A stretch of 63,016 nucleotides of DNA from Gemmatimonadota bacterium (lineage in GTDB: Bacteria > Gemmatimonadota > Gemmatimonadetes > Gemmatimonadales > GWC2-71-9): the NCBI GenBank assembly GCA_003220795.1, contig QHTK01000071.1, forward strand, positions 1-63,016, read 5' to 3'. The translations under genes were made by a program, and so were the position numbers. Below the pieces are notes generated by a model that ran no database searches, was not told the origin of the DNA, and saw only the letters and a program-made list of their open reading frames with translations. This document shows positions 7,359 to 14,550 of this stretch, piece after piece (position 1 is the first letter of the stretch; every line of letters begins with the position of its first letter).

Positions 7359-8839
7359 GGCTCGAGGGCGGCAATCAGGCCGCGGGCCTTGTCGAGCGTC
7401 TCCCGGTATTCCTGCGCGGGGTCGGAATCGGCGACGATCCCGCCGCCCACTTGAAAATACACGTCGCGGCCGACCACGAGATAGGTCCGAATGACGATGC
7501 TCGTGTCGAGCGCCCCGGTGATGCTCACGTAGCCGATCGAGCCGCAATACACGGCGCGCTGCGTCGGCTCGAGCTCGGCGATGATCTGCATCGCCCGGAC
7601 TTTGGGCGCGCCGGTGATGGAGCCGCCGGGGAACGCCGCGCGCAACAGATCGAGCGCGTCGTGCCCGGGAGCGAGCTCTCCCACCACGGTCGACACGAGG
7701 TGGTGCACGGTCTGGTAGTGCTCGAGCGCGAACAGTTCTGGGACGCGTACGGTGCCGGGCTGGCACACCCGCGACAGATCGTTCCGCAGCAGGTCCACAA
7801 TCATCACGTTCTCGGCCATGTCCTTGTCGCTCTCGGCGAGCGCCAGGGCCAATGCCGCGTCGTGCTCCGGGCCGACCCCGCGCGGCCGCGTGCCCTTGAT
7901 GGGACGCGTCTCCACCCGGCGGCCGTCGTCGACCCGCAGGAACCGCTCCGGGGATGAGCTCGCGACGACGACCTGACCGAAATCGAGGTACGCGGCGAAC
8001 GGCGCCGGGTTGCGCTGCCGCAGGCGGCGGTACAGCTCGAACGGGGTTCCCGCGAGCGGCGCCTGGAGGCGCTGCGACAGGTTCGCCTGGAAGATGTCGC
8101 CGGCGTACACGTACTCGATGACGCGCGCGACGGCGTCCAAGTACCCGGCGCGCGTGAAGTTTGAGCGCACGCCGGGAACGTCGGGGACAGGGTAGGACGG
8201 CGCAGCTGGGCGGTCCGGACGCTGGGGGTCTCCCGGAGCGACTGCGTATTTTTGTCGCGCAGGGAGACCCCCAGCGTCCGGACCGCCCGAGCGTCGCTCC
8301 GCCAATCTCTCTTTCACGAACGCTAACCGGCGGGCCGCGCGCTCGGGCCGCGCGGTCCGCTGCTCGGGCATCCCCGTCGAAATCACCCACGCCCGTTCCG
8401 TCTCGTGGTCCCAGGCGATGACCCAGTCGTACAACCCCAGCATCACGTCCGGGATGGCGACGTCGTCGTAGCGCGTCCGCGGCACGCGCTCGAGCTGGGC
8501 GCCCCAGTCGTACCCCACGTAGCCCGCCGCCCCGCCCTGGAACGGCGGGAGGCCGGCGACCGGCTCGGCCGCGAACGGCTCAAGCAGAGCGCCCACGTGG
8601 GCAACCGGGTCCGCGGCGACCCGGGTCCAGCGGCCGCCGCCCAGCTGCTGCGTGAGCGCGCCCTTCGAGCGCACGACCGTCGCCGGGTCCGCGGTGAGGA
8701 ACGTATGACGGCCGACCTGATCGGGATGGGTGGCGCTGTCGAGCAAGACGACGAACGGCAGGTCGGCGAACCGGGCGCACGCCTCGACGGGATCGGGCGC
8801 GGGGACCAGCTCTTCCACGAGCGGTGCCGTATCGCTCAC
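7355..8839 (-). CDS. pabB: Aminodeoxychorismate synthase component I
   Basis: The 494-residue chorismate-utilising enzyme converts chorismate plus ammonia to 4-amino-4-deoxychorismate. The C-terminal chorismate-binding domain (about 245-490) has the PIKGTRPRG motif near residue 315. The lysine there marks PabB; anthranilate synthase has alanine. FPGGSITGAPK and the terminal QVGGGIVADSDP are also present. Between the N-terminal domain and this domain lies an in-frame linker (about residues 184-215) encoded by a large palindrome at 8208-8288. The GTG at 8839 overlaps the upstream stop as GTGA. PabC, which would finish 4-aminobenzoate, is not in the window. Placement in the H4MPT operon suggests a dedicated 4-aminobenzoate supply. 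Confidence 0.93.
   Translation of the reverse strand: MSDTAPLVEELVPAPDPVEACARFADLPFVVLLDSATHPDQVGRHTFLTADPATVVRSKGALTQQLGGGRWTRVAADPVAHVGALLEPFAAEPVAGLPPFQGGAAGYVGYDWGAQLERVPRTRYDDVAIPDVMLGLYDWVIAWDHETERAWVISTGMPEQRTARPERAARRLAFVKERLAERRSGGPDAGGLPARQKYAVAPGDPQRPDRPAAPSYPVPDVPGVRSNFTRAGYLDAVARVIEYVYAGDIFQANLSQRLQAPLAGTPFELYRRLRQRNPAPFAAYLDFGQVVVASSSPERFLRVDDGRRVETRPIKGTRPRGVGPEHDAALALALAESDKDMAENVMIVDLLRNDLSRVCQPGTVRVPELFALEHYQTVHHLVSTVVGELAPGHDALDLLRAAFPGGSITGAPKVRAMQIIAELEPTQRAVYCGSIGYVSITGALDTSIVIRTYLVVGRDVYFQVGGGIVADSDPAQEYRETLDKARGLIAALEP
8208..8288. repeat. 81-bp palindromic element inside pabB
   Basis: Two perfect 27-bp arms, 8208-8234 and 8262-8288, are exact reverse complements and flank a 27-base centre. 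The centre can pair further (GCGAC with GTCGC). The element is read in frame within pabB and encodes a Gly/Pro/Asp/Arg-rich linker between the two domains. It resembles in principle the palindromic elements known inside genes of Rickettsia, but I saw no second copy in this window. Confidence 0.85.
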
Positions 8840-10275
8840 GCGCCGCCCTTCGCCTGGCGGCGCTCCCTGGAGCGCTTGGACCGCTGCGTGAGCCGCACGT
8901 GCTCGGGGCCGCGGTCGTCGGGTGGCGTCAAGTACCCCCACTCGAGCGCCCCCTCCTGGCGGTAATTCTTGCCGAGCGTCAGCGCGAGCCGCGCCTTCAT
9001 CAGCTCGCGCCCCAGGTAGAACGCGTGGGTCGCCTCCTCGACGCCGAGCTGCGCGAAGATCTCGTGGATGTCCGTGCCCCGCACAAAGATCTCGTCGTTG
9101 AAGACGGTGATGACGTCGCGATCCGCGAAGATGCGGTAGTTTGGGTCGGTCACGCGCGCCTGTAGCTCGCGCAGCTCCGCTTCTGGGTACCCGCGGACCG
9201 TGGGATCCTTGAGCGTGACGAGCCGGTCGTCCACCCCTTTGGGGAGCGTCTGCCGGGTGACGGCGTGGTGCATGAGGCGCCGGGCGATGTCCACCTCACG
9301 CACCACGCCCCGGGCCCAGGGGATCACCTCGGTGGTCAGCACGGCGCGCACGCCCAGCTCCTCGCAGATCGCGATCAGCAGCGCGTTCACGCCGGTCGTG
9401 TCTGCCGCGGTGAGCTCGGTGATGTTGCCGATGCCCATGAACAGCTGTGCCGCCGGGTAGCGGCGACGCACCTCAGCGAAGCGCTCGAGCGAGGCGAAGA
9501 ACCCAAAGCCGATCGGCTCGATCACGGGGTCGATCAGGTACGATACCCCCCAGCTCTCGAGCGCAGCGATGCTCGGCTCGAGTGTCTCGAGACCTTCGCC
9601 GAAGTCGGGGATAACGACCACCCGCGTCGGCGTGCCGGCGAAGTCCCGCGCGACGTCGAGATTGGATCGATTGACCGACAACACCAGCTCGGCGCCGGCC
9701 ACCACGGCGGTGCGGATCTCGCCCGCGTCGAGGGAATCGACGCTCACCCGCATCCCGGCATCGACCAGCTCGCGCACCGTGTCCGCCAGCCCCGGAAATT
9801 CGCGTCCCGGGGTGCAGCCGATGTCGATGACGTCGGCGCCGCTCGCCCGGTAGTGGTCGGCCTCCCGGCGTAGCGCCTCGCGCGCCAGCCGCGGCGCGTT
9901 GTTCACTTCCGCCACGATCTCGATGCCGTACGCGCCGTAGTCCCGCGCCGCCGCCGCGCGGCCGAAATACTCGGGGATCTGACGCAGGTCCTTCGGCCCC
10001 TTTTCGACACGCACGCCGGCCCGGTCGGCGATCGCTGCTGTGTCACCCTCGCACAGGCCCGGGATCAGCACGAGGTCGGTACCGGCGGGCACCGCCAGGA
10101 AGCGGGCGATCCACGGTGTCGTCATCAGGGCGGCCACCGTGATCTTCATGACGGCGACGTCGTAGGCGAACGCCGGCGCCATCTCGGCGAGCGTGCGGCG
10201 CAGCCCCGGCTCGGCGAGCCTGCCCGTCACGAACAGCACCCGACGCGGTACGGCTTCCTCCGGGGCAGCCGTCAC
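8836..10275 (-). CDS. Dihydropteroate synthase-related protein of H4MPT synthesis
   Basis: The 479-residue protein has an N-terminal Rossmann-like domain (about 1-120, LFVTGRLAEPGLRRTL). A TIM barrel related to dihydropteroate synthase follows, with ASGADVIDIGCTPG near residue 160 and VSVDSLD near 195. A C-terminal extension of about 120 residues ends in a basic tail. In methylotrophs and methanogens this DHPS-like family is linked to joining the pterin with the RFAP-derived arm. Canonical FolP is about 280 residues, so this is the longer H4MPT-type form. The start is GTG at 10275 and overlaps the pterin dehydratase stop; its own stop overlaps pabB. The exact substrate is inferred. Confidence 0.88.
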   Translation of the reverse strand: MTAAPEEAVPRRVLFVTGRLAEPGLRRTLAEMAPAFAYDVAVMKITVAALMTTPWIARFLAVPAGTDLVLIPGLCEGDTAAIADRAGVRVEKGPKDLRQIPEYFGRAAAARDYGAYGIEIVAEVNNAPRLAREALRREADHYRASGADVIDIGCTPGREFPGLADTVRELVDAGMRVSVDSLDAGEIRTAVVAGAELVLSVNRSNLDVARDFAGTPTRVVVIPDFGEGLETLEPSIAALESWGVSYLIDPVIEPIGFGFFASLERFAEVRRRYPAAQLFMGIGNITELTAADTTGVNALLIAICEELGVRAVLTTEVIPWARGVVREVDIARRLMHHAVTRQTLPKGVDDRLVTLKDPTVRGYPEAELRELQARVTDPNYRIFADRDVITVFNDEIFVRGTDIHEIFAQLGVEEATHAFYLGRELMKARLALTLGKNYRQEGALEWGYLTPPDDRGPEHVRLTQRSKRSRERRQAKGGA

Positions 10276-10631
10276 CGCGGGTCACCCGACCGCACGAACT
10301 TGTTCGGCGTTCCCTCGAGGGCGCCGCCCTTGGGGCGCCACAGCACGATGTCCTCGAGCTTGCGGGCCAGCTCGAAGTCCTTGTCGGTGATCCCCCCGGC
10401 GGCGTGGTTCTGGAGCTTCACGATCACCCGGCCCCACGTGACCGACAGATCCGGGTGATGGTACGCCGCCTCGGAGAAGTAGCCGATCGCGTTCACCAGC
10501 ATCAGCGTGGTCGGCCAGCCGTCCGTCTTGTAGGTCCGCCGGATCCACCCGTCCTCGTACCACCACCCCGGTAACTCTTTCAGCTTCTGCTCGATCTCGG
10601 CTTCGTTGTACGTCGGGTCTTTCTGCGCCAT
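10272..10631 (-). CDS. Pterin-4a-carbinolamine dehydratase-like protein
   Basis: The 119-residue protein matches the small PCD/DCoH family that dehydrates 4a-hydroxytetrahydropterins. The signature is the segment EAAYHHPDLSVTWGRV with the paired histidines (residues 58-59), and the preceding GWPTTLMLVNAIGYF helix also fits. It has a good AAGGAG site before the ATG at 10631. In this operon it more likely serves pterin handling during H4MPT synthesis than phenylalanine hydroxylation. Its stop overlaps the DHPS-like gene as GTGA. The reaction in the pathway is an inference. Confidence 0.9.
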   Translation of the reverse strand: MAQKDPTYNEAEIEQKLKELPGWWYEDGWIRRTYKTDGWPTTLMLVNAIGYFSEAAYHHPDLSVTWGRVIVKLQNHAAGGITDKDFELARKLEDIVLWRPKGGALEGTPNKFVRSGDPR

Positions 10632-10652
10632 GCGCGTCTCCTTGTCCGTGGG

Positions 10653-11480
10653 CTAGACGACGGCCCCGCCGTTGATCATCAACATCTGGCCGGTGACGTA
10701 GGACGCCGCGTCCGAAGCGAGATAGACCGCTGCGTGGGCGACGTCCTGAGGTGTGCCCCAGCGGCTCAGCGGTATCGATCGCGTGATGCGCTCCTTCACC
10801 GTCGGGTCGAGGGACTCACCGTACGCGGTCTCGATCCAACCCGGCCCGAGCACGTTGACGCGGATGTGCGGCGCCACCGAGCGGGCCAGGGCGCGGCTGA
10901 ACGAGTACACTCCGCCTTTGGCGGCGCAGAAGACTTCGGCGTACCCCCCCTTCGTTCCGCCCGCCAGCACGTGGTCCCAGGACACGTTCAGGATCACCCC
11001 GCCTGCGGGCTGCCCCCGCATGAGGGCGACCGCCTGCCACGAGGCGAGCACCGTTCCGCGGAGATCCACGGCGAGCAGGCGGTCGAGTTTTTCGATCCAG
11101 GTAAGGCGCGCCGCTTCCCCCGTGAGGATGTCGGCGCCGGCGTTGTTCACCCACACGTCTACGCGGCCGAACGCGTCGCGGACGTGTGCCGCCAGGGTCT
11201 CCACAGCCCGCGCGTCCGCCACGTCGACGGAGAGCAGCTCGGCGCGGCGGCCGTGCTCGCGAACACGCTCGGCTGTGTCGTCGGCGGCGCGCTGGTTGGC
11301 TCGGTAGGTGAGGGCCAGGTCGGCCCCGGCCTCGGCGCAGGCGAGCGCCATCGCACGCCCAATGCCGCTCGAGGCCCCGGTGATGAGCACTACCTTTCCG
11401 GTGAGCGTCGGGCCGGCCGCGCCGCGCGCCCCCTCCTGCGGCGCTGCCTGCACCGCTCCCTCCGGCTGTCGTTTTGACAT
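10653..11480 (-). CDS. SDR-family reductase-like protein with an altered catalytic Tyr
   Basis: The 275-residue classical-type SDR has the cofactor motif TGASSGIG (35-42), NNAG (112-115), a serine at 167 in NVSW, and the C-terminal tail YVTGQMLMINGGAVV. The usual YxxxK motif reads F184-CAA-K188, so phenylalanine replaces the proton-donating tyrosine; Y180 lies four residues too early. Residues 1-26 are a low-complexity Ala/Gly/Gln leader. The position before the pterin dehydratase and DHPS-like genes suggests a dihydropterin or dihydromethanopterin reductase role comparable to FolM/PTR1, but the substituted residue leaves activity open. The ATG at 11480 follows a GGAG site. Confidence 0.87.
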   Translation of the reverse strand: MSKRQPEGAVQAAPQEGARGAAGPTLTGKVVLITGASSGIGRAMALACAEAGADLALTYRANQRAADDTAERVREHGRRAELLSVDVADARAVETLAAHVRDAFGRVDVWVNNAGADILTGEAARLTWIEKLDRLLAVDLRGTVLASWQAVALMRGQPAGGVILNVSWDHVLAGGTKGGYAEVFCAAKGGVYSFSRALARSVAPHIRVNVLGPGWIETAYGESLDPTVKERITRSIPLSRWGTPQDVAHAAVYLASDAASYVTGQMLMINGGAVV

Positions 11481-11541
11481 CGAGTCTCCGGAAGCCTAAC
11501 CTATCGGCGACTTTGGGACACCCACAAGGGAGCCGCCGCAC

Positions 11542-11658
11542 ATGCAGCTGCTGGTCAGCGTTGCCGATGCGTCCGAAGCGCGCGCCGCCGGCGGCGCGCG
11601 GAGAGCCTCAGCCCTGGCGCGCGCGGCGCCCTTGGCTGCGGCCGCCACCCTCGTCTAA
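11542..11658 (+). pseudogene. 5' relic of mfnB, (5-formylfuran-3-yl)methyl phosphate synthase
   Basis: On the plus strand an AAGGGAG site (11526-11532) is followed by an ATG at 11542. The predicted peptide starts MQLLVSVADASEARAAGGA. This resembles the start of MfnB (DUF556), whose proteins open with LLVS, a run of EA residues and GGAD. The similarity stops after about 19 codons; the frame then runs into the 3' end of the minus-strand mfnE gene and ends at 11658. A complete MfnB has about 235 residues, so the body of the gene is missing. The start is divergent from the SDR gene. The identification rests on a short match. Confidence 0.55.
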
Positions 11659-12225
11659 CGCCACATCGAGCTGCCCGAGATCGTCGGCCGTGATGATGAA
11701 ATGCTCCACTGCCGGCGGCAGGGTGCGGAGGAACAAGGAATCGACGAGCTTGCGCGGGTCGCCCCCCGCCGGCTTGATCAGGACGATGCGCCGGGCGCCG
11801 AGCATGCCGGCGAGCCAGGCGGCGATCGAGTCGCTCGTGATCTCCCAGGTGTGGGGAAGCGGGTCGGCGGCGCGGACCCAGCGGTACGGCGCGAGCACCG
11901 GCAGCCGCCCGGCCTGGCGTGCGGCGGCGATCTCCGCCTGCTGCTCGACGAGCACGGCACCGGGCAGGCGAGCGGCCAGAACGTGCGCGTACTGATCCAT
12001 GCCGAGCACGGCCATCCAGTGCGCCGCGTCTTCGCCGATCTTGATCCGGCGAAACATGGTGCGGACGGCATCGGCGAACGGACCGCCCCCCGGCACGATC
12101 ACGAGCCGACGCCTTGGGCTGAACGCCGTGAGCGCCTCCGTGACGAGATCGAGGGCCCCAGCTTTGCTGAGCAGTCCGCCTCCGACCTTGACGACCGTAT
12201 GGATGATCTGTGCGTCGTCCGTCAC
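11608..12225 (-). CDS. MfnE-like small-molecule kinase, amino acid kinase family
   Basis: The 205-residue amino-acid-kinase-fold protein has VVKVGGGLL near the N-terminus, IVPGGGPFADAVR near residue 45 and the ATP-side segment ITSDSIAAWLA near 125. It is shorter than aspartate or UMP kinases and matches the compact kinases of H4MPT clusters. Its methanogen homologue MfnE phosphorylates 5-(aminomethyl)furan-3-ylmethyl phosphate to the diphosphate during methanofuran synthesis. The GTG at 12225 overlaps the MfnF-like gene stop as GTGA, which pairs the two successive pathway enzymes. The basic Gly/Arg tail (last 15 residues) overlaps the mfnB relic on the other strand and may be altered. Confidence 0.82.
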   Translation of the reverse strand: MTDDAQIIHTVVKVGGGLLSKAGALDLVTEALTAFSPRRRLVIVPGGGPFADAVRTMFRRIKIGEDAAHWMAVLGMDQYAHVLAARLPGAVLVEQQAEIAAARQAGRLPVLAPYRWVRAADPLPHTWEITSDSIAAWLAGMLGARRIVLIKPAGGDPRKLVDSLFLRTLPPAVEHFIITADDLGQLDVALDEGGGRSQGRRARQG

Positions 12226-13253
12226 GAGGTCACCGGCTCCGCAGCGAGCTCTGCGGCGAGCAGCAGTGCGGCCGCCGCCGCTGGGGCATGACGGGCGGCG
12301 GGGCCGAGCGCAGCCGAGAGGTGCGTGACCCGCAGGGCGGCGCGCCGGGCCGCTTCCGCGGCCAGGAAATCGCCCAGGCCCGTGACGACCGCGAGCCCGA
12401 GCCCGGGGTGGCGCCGCCGGACGCGTCCGACGGCCTCGGCGATGCGGGTCACCTGGGCATCCCACAGCGCCTCCGCGATTGCGTCGATCGCGGCCTCGTC
12501 GAGGATCTCACGATCGCCACACACCACTCGCGCGAGCCGCTCTCCGGCGAGCTCTCGGGTGGCCGCACGCCCGTCCGGCGTGGGGACTGTGTAGTCCGAC
12601 GGCGCAAGCTGGCGCCGCCACAGGTGGACGTCTCCCGCGAGCGCAAACCCCTCCGCCGAGACACCGGTGGACCTCCCGCCGAGCGGGACGTGGGCGGCGA
12701 TCGCTTCGGCCGGCGTACGGAGGGCTCCGGTGTACACGAGCTCCTCTTCGCGCAGTCGCTCAGGGTCCGTACGGCCGAGGGCGGCCGGTGCGCCGCCCGC
12801 GATCGGGATGATGTCGGTCGTGGTGGAGCCCACGTCGATCAGGATGCAATTGGGGAAGCTCCGGGCCACGAGGCGCGCCGCGGCCGCCCAGTTGGCGGCG
12901 GCGATCGCGAGCGGCTCGCGGCGTGCCTCGTCTGCCGTGAGCCAGCGTCCGTCGACCGCGTACACGCGCACCAGGCCATCCGAAAACGCGCGTGTGACCG
13001 CATCGACCACGAACGCCACGCCGTCGCGCTTGGTCCGAAAGATCTGCGACAGCTCCGCGGTCATGGTGACCGCGTGAGCGTCCGCCGGCGTCCCGCCCAG
13101 CTCTCCGGCGACGCGGGCGAGCAGCGGCGCCAGCGCGGCGGGATCACGCTGGATTTCGTACGGCACCGCCCGCATGGCGACGACGCGGGTCCCCGCGACG
13201 CGCGCCGCCTTCGTGTTCACACCGCCAATGTCCCAGCCGAGCACGCCCTTCAT
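12222..13253 (-). CDS. MfnF-like protein of methylofuran synthesis (hydantoinase/oxoprolinase fold)
   Basis: The 343-residue protein opens with the sugar-kinase/hydantoinase phosphate motif GWDIGGVNTKAA and carries a second motif, ILIDVGSTTTDIIP, near residue 140. It matches the H4MPT-linked C1 pathway protein family, whose methanogen member MfnF joins the aminomethylfuran diphosphate to a glutamyltyramine chain. The C-terminus is an Ala-rich helix. It lies just upstream of the mfnE-like kinase with overlapping stop and start. The ATG at 13253 is only 26 bp from the divergent start of the HisA-like gene, so its promoter, if any, lies inside that gene. The substrate assignment is by homology. 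Confidence 0.85.
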   Translation of the reverse strand: MKGVLGWDIGGVNTKAARVAGTRVVAMRAVPYEIQRDPAALAPLLARVAGELGGTPADAHAVTMTAELSQIFRTKRDGVAFVVDAVTRAFSDGLVRVYAVDGRWLTADEARREPLAIAAANWAAAARLVARSFPNCILIDVGSTTTDIIPIAGGAPAALGRTDPERLREEELVYTGALRTPAEAIAAHVPLGGRSTGVSAEGFALAGDVHLWRRQLAPSDYTVPTPDGRAATRELAGERLARVVCGDREILDEAAIDAIAEALWDAQVTRIAEAVGRVRRRHPGLGLAVVTGLGDFLAAEAARRAALRVTHLSAALGPAARHAPAAAAALLLAAELAAEPVTS

Positions 13254-13279
13254 ACGCCGGGACTCCGGGGCACGCTGCC

Positions 13280-14068
13280 GTGCGCGTAATCCCCGTGCTC
13301 GATCTCAAGGCGGGTCGCGCGGTGCTGGCGCGCGGCGGCGTGCGGGACGCCTACGAGTCGGTCCACTCGGTGCTGGCGGCTGCGTCGGCCGTGGGAGACG
13401 CGGTCGCGCTCGCCCGCGCGTTCCGCGAGCGGCTCGGCTGCGACGAGTGCTACGTGGCGGATCTCGACGCGATCGCCGGCGGTCAGCCGCAACGCGCCCT
13501 GGTGCGGGCACTCGCCGGCGTTGGCGCGCGGTTGCTCGTCGACTCGGGGCTGTCTGATCCAGCGAGCGCGGCGGCCCTGCTCGCGGAGGGAGCCGTTCGG
13601 GTCGTCGTGGGGCTGGAGACGCTGCCCACTCTCGGGGCGCTGGCAGCAATTGCCGGCGCGATCGGGAGCGAGCGCATCGTGTTCAGCCTGGACCTGCGCG
13701 ACGGGCAGCCCGTGCGCGGGCCCGGGGCGCCCCATCATGGGTCGCCGCTCGAGCTGGCACGCGCGGCCGTGGCGGCGGGTGCGGTGGCGCTGCTCGTTCT
13801 CGATCTCGCCCGCGTGGGGGCGCGGCACGGCCCGGATCTGGGGTTGGTGAACGCGATCCGCGGTGCGCTCCCGGACGTCGAGCTCCTGGTCGGCGGCGGG
13901 GTGCGGACACGTGAGGATCTCCAGCGGCTCGCGGACGCGGGGTGCGACGCAGCGCTGCTCGCCACGGCGCTGCACGACGGCCGCGTGAAACGAGCGGATC
14001 TCGACGCCGTAGGGCGTCGCGGGCCGGCACCACTCGAGCGCAGGCGTCACTCCAGCGACTCGCGGTAG
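13280..14068 (+). CDS. HisA/HisF-related TIM-barrel protein in the H4MPT island
   Basis: The 262-residue (beta/alpha)8 protein resembles HisA. It starts RVIPVLDLKAGRAV and has a later phosphate-binding segment LLVGGGVRTREDL near residue 200. HisA/HisF homologues outside the his operon accompany H4MPT genes in some methylotrophs. No his genes are nearby, so an isomerase or aldolase-type step in cofactor synthesis is more likely than histidine synthesis, although this is inference. It is the only intact plus-strand gene among the minus-strand C1 genes. It starts at GTG 13280, divergent from the MfnF-like gene, and its 3' end overlaps the 3' end of the pterin synthase gene by 22 bp. Confidence 0.85.
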   Translation: MRVIPVLDLKAGRAVLARGGVRDAYESVHSVLAAASAVGDAVALARAFRERLGCDECYVADLDAIAGGQPQRALVRALAGVGARLLVDSGLSDPASAAALLAEGAVRVVVGLETLPTLGALAAIAGAIGSERIVFSLDLRDGQPVRGPGAPHHGSPLELARAAVAAGAVALLVLDLARVGARHGPDLGLVNAIRGALPDVELLVGGGVRTREDLQRLADAGCDAALLATALHDGRVKRADLDAVGRRGPAPLERRRHSSDSR

Positions 14069-14550
14069 GTCGCCGACTGGCCGAAGTTCTCCTCGACCTC
14101 GATTTCGATGGCCCGAAGCTTCACCCCGGGGGACGGCGTGAGCTCCCGGCTGACGCGCCCGGCGAGATACTGCGCCAGCATCTCGACGGTCGTGTTCGGG
14201 ATCGGGAGCAGGGCGCAGTCGGCCTTGGGGAAGACGTAGCGGGGCCTGCCGTTGACGGCGACGGCCACGCTATCGCCGTCCTCCCGGATCTGGATCTTCG
14301 GGTTCTGCAGCGGCAGCAGCACCTTGTGATCGATCTCGTCGGTGAGGCGCTTCATCAGCTGTTTCAGCTCGGAGAAATCCACGACGTAGTGCGCTTCGGG
14401 ATCGAGGCCGCCTTCGACGGCGACCTGCGTCCGGTAGTTGTGACCGTGCAGCGTCTCGCAGCGGTGCCCCGGGAAGGTGATGAAGTGCGCGGACGCGAAC
14501 ACGTGGTTGTCTTTCGTGACGGCGACGCGGAACTGCTTACCGTCGGCCAT
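14047..14550 (-). CDS. 6-pyruvoyl-tetrahydropterin synthase homologue
   Basis: The 167-residue T-fold protein has the zinc histidines in SAHFITF and LHGHNY (about residues 21 and 35-37). A cysteine at residue 31 in GHRCETLHGHNY fits the family catalytic cysteine. Homologues cleave or rearrange the side chain of 7,8-dihydroneopterin triphosphate; in this cluster it probably prepares the pterin precursor of H4MPT. The ATG at 14550 overlaps the end of the CitG-like gene by 14 bp. The length (about 140-170 in the family) is normal. The sequence does not show which PTPS subfamily reaction it catalyses. Confidence 0.88.
   Translation of the reverse strand: MADGKQFRVAVTKDNHVFASAHFITFPGHRCETLHGHNYRTQVAVEGGLDPEAHYVVDFSELKQLMKRLTDEIDHKVLLPLQNPKIQIREDGDSVAVAVNGRPRYVFPKADCALLPIPNTTVEMLAQYLAGRVSRELTPSPGVKLRAIEIEVEENFGQSATYRESLE

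Noticed and set aside
7355..8839. Anthranilate synthase (TrpE) instead of PabB
   Set aside because: The PIKGT lysine is the PabB signature; TrpE has alanine at that site. The operon consumes 4-aminobenzoate.
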